From assembly GCA_019637645.1 (NCBI GenBank), contig JAHBVH010000027.1:1-64000 (forward strand): a stretch of DNA of 64,000 nt, given 5' to 3'. This DNA is from Caldilineaceae bacterium (lineage in GTDB: Bacteria > Chloroflexota > Anaerolineae > Caldilineales > Caldilineaceae). The notes beneath the pieces were generated by a model. That model was not told the origin of the DNA, made no database searches, and saw nothing but the letters and a program-made list of their open reading frames with translations. Positions 62,977 through 64,000 of the stretch are shown piece after piece; the stretch's first letter is position 1; each line of letters begins with the position of its first letter. The position numbers were made by a program, and so were the translations under genes.

Positions 62977-63999
62977 TCACAACCGTGCCTTGTATAGCTC
63001 TTGCGCGTTATCGTGCATAATGCGCTGCCGGAAGGCGGGCTCGGTATGGGTGAGGAAGGTGCTGGGTTCATCCCAATCCCAATGAGGGTAATCACTGGCA
63101 AAGACCAACGTTTCGTCGGCCCAAAGCCAACGCAAGAAGGTATCGAGGTCGGCGCGGGTGGGCACATTGGGGAGGGGTTGGGTGCCAAAGCGAATATTGC
63201 TGCGCAAGTATTCGCTGGGGAGTTTTTTCACCCATGGCGTATAGTCGCGCAAGCCTTTCCAGTCGCCATCCATATGCCACATGAGCCCAGGCACCCAGAA
63301 GACATCATGTTCGATAAAGAGGAACTTAAAGTTGGGATATTTCTCAAAGACTCCCTCGCAGATCAAACTGGCCGTATGGGCCATGGCCACCTGAGGGCGT
63401 GCCATACGCATTTCCAGATAATAGGTAGGAAACCCGGCAGCGGTGGGGGCCGCGGAAATCCCCGCGCCTTCTGCCCCAAAATGGACACACATGGGCAGGC
63501 CATGGCGTTCACAGGCTTCATAGATGGGATGGTAGAAACGATTCCCAAACGGCATTCTTGCTCCGGCTGGCATCAAGACCTGGAGAAAGGCGGGGTTCGT
63601 AGCCAGGCGCTCAATCTCGGCCACGGCGAGTTGAGGATCTTGGGGTGCAATGTGGATCGAGCCGCGAAAACGGCGATCCTTGGCCAGCCAATGGTCGGCC
63701 GTCCAGGAGTTGAAGGCGCTGCAATAGGCCGCGGCATAATCGGCGTCGGGATGGACCGCGGCAGAGTAGGGGCCGCCCGTGAGGATAGCTAGCATCACGC
63801 CATAGGGATCTAAATGACGTTCAGCAGCGACGGCGGGGTCGGTAGCGGGGTTAATATCCTTGCCGTCCCATAGATCATGGCGTGCGCCCGCCCCGGGCAT
63901 GTTGGTGTAGCCGATGCCTGGCATCATGGCCCCAAAATCTTGGATGTACTCAACATAGTGGCGCGGTAGGTAGGGAAAGAGCGCTTCTTGCTCTGGCAA
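62977..63999 (-). CDS. Amidohydrolase_2 family protein (5' end outside the window)
   Basis: 340 residues are visible of a TIM-barrel metal hydrolase of the amidohydrolase_2 (ACMSD-like) family. Features include GLPMCVHFGAEGAG and LIEHDVFWVPGLMWHMDGDW with ligand-type His residues, and the C-terminal FASDYPHWDWDEPS, whose Asp is the usual catalytic acid. The N-terminal DxDxH strand, which should precede LFPYLPRHYVEYIQDFG, is missing, so the true start lies beyond 64000. Relatives decarboxylate or hydrolyse aromatic-derived acids. It is transcribed toward the Rieske gene. Confidence 0.88.
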   Translation of the reverse strand: MPEQEALFPYLPRHYVEYIQDFGAMMPGIGYTNMPGAGARHDLWDGKDINPATDPAVAAERHLDPYGVMLAILTGGPYSAAVHPDADYAAAYCSAFNSWTADHWLAKDRRFRGSIHIAPQDPQLAVAEIERLATNPAFLQVLMPAGARMPFGNRFYHPIYEACERHGLPMCVHFGAEGAGISAAPTAAGFPTYYLEMRMARPQVAMAHTASLICEGVFEKYPNFKFLFIEHDVFWVPGLMWHMDGDWKGLRDYTPWVKKLPSEYLRSNIRFGTQPLPNVPTRADLDTFLRWLWADETLVFASDYPHWDWDEPSTFLTHTEPAFRQRIMHDNAQELYKARL

Positions 64000-64000
64000 G

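Overview
The window looks like part of a Chloroflexota chromosome, probably a Caldilinea/Ardenticatena-like Anaerolineae. This is inferred from gene content and style and was not tested by a search. Pointers are a 1,000-residue PTPS-related multi-membrane protein, a MoxR/DUF58 pair, an SdhC-SdhA-SdhB respiratory operon, CAP-LysM and ExeM/NucH-type secreted proteins, a SigK/RskA-like pair, and many intergenic palindromes of the kind common in this phylum. Most of the window is moderately GC-rich and reads as ordinary aerobic heterotroph chromosome.

Layout. 1-6.1 kb (minus): HtrA-like protease, MoxR ATPase and DUF58 protein, then the giant membrane protein. 6.2-10 kb (minus): sdhC-sdhA-sdhB with a hairpin terminator. 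10.6-15.4 kb (minus): GH13 branching-enzyme-like protein, a short-chain dehydrogenase, a small hypothetical gene and a kinase-like protein. 16.2-25.7 kb (mostly plus): secreted ExeM/NucH-type nuclease, purN, a convergent DoxX protein, SRPBCC, phosphotransferase, cupin, AI-2E-type permease and DUF1003. 25.9 kb: tRNA-Gln(CUG). 26.1-28.3 kb (minus): ECF sigma factor, RskA-like anti-sigma factor and a four-helix membrane protein. 28.6-34.7 kb (minus): class A beta-lactamase-like protein, oligopeptide-type ABC permeases and binding lipoprotein, M42 peptidase. 35-47 kb: dehydrogenases, CAP-LysM protein, aldo/keto reductase, VTT protein, HAD phosphatase, threonine aldolase, queA and a class I amidotransferase. 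47-50.1 kb (plus): penicillin acylase and a coiled-coil protein.

50.3-62 kb (plus) is the most unusual part, a composite defence-type locus. It starts at a consensus sigma-70 promoter and encodes a SNF2/RapA-like helicase, a 51-codon ORF joining it to the next gene, a DUF262-HNH (GmrSD-like) protein, a decayed segment with a 41-bp perfect palindrome, a truncated copy of a type III mod gene, a Fic protein, an intact but compositionally mosaic mod, and a type III res with a C-terminal PD-(D/E)xK motif. Mod and Res together make a plausible type III restriction-modification pair. The helicase and DUF262 protein are probably a second module placed beside it. The truncated mod stops at the homologous point where the intact mod changes base composition, which points to recombination inside the locus.

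62-64 kb (minus): a GrpB relic cut by a palindrome, a Rieske ferredoxin, three tandem 50-bp repeats and an amidohydrolase that runs off the right edge.

Protein functions are assigned from motifs read by eye. No database search was run.
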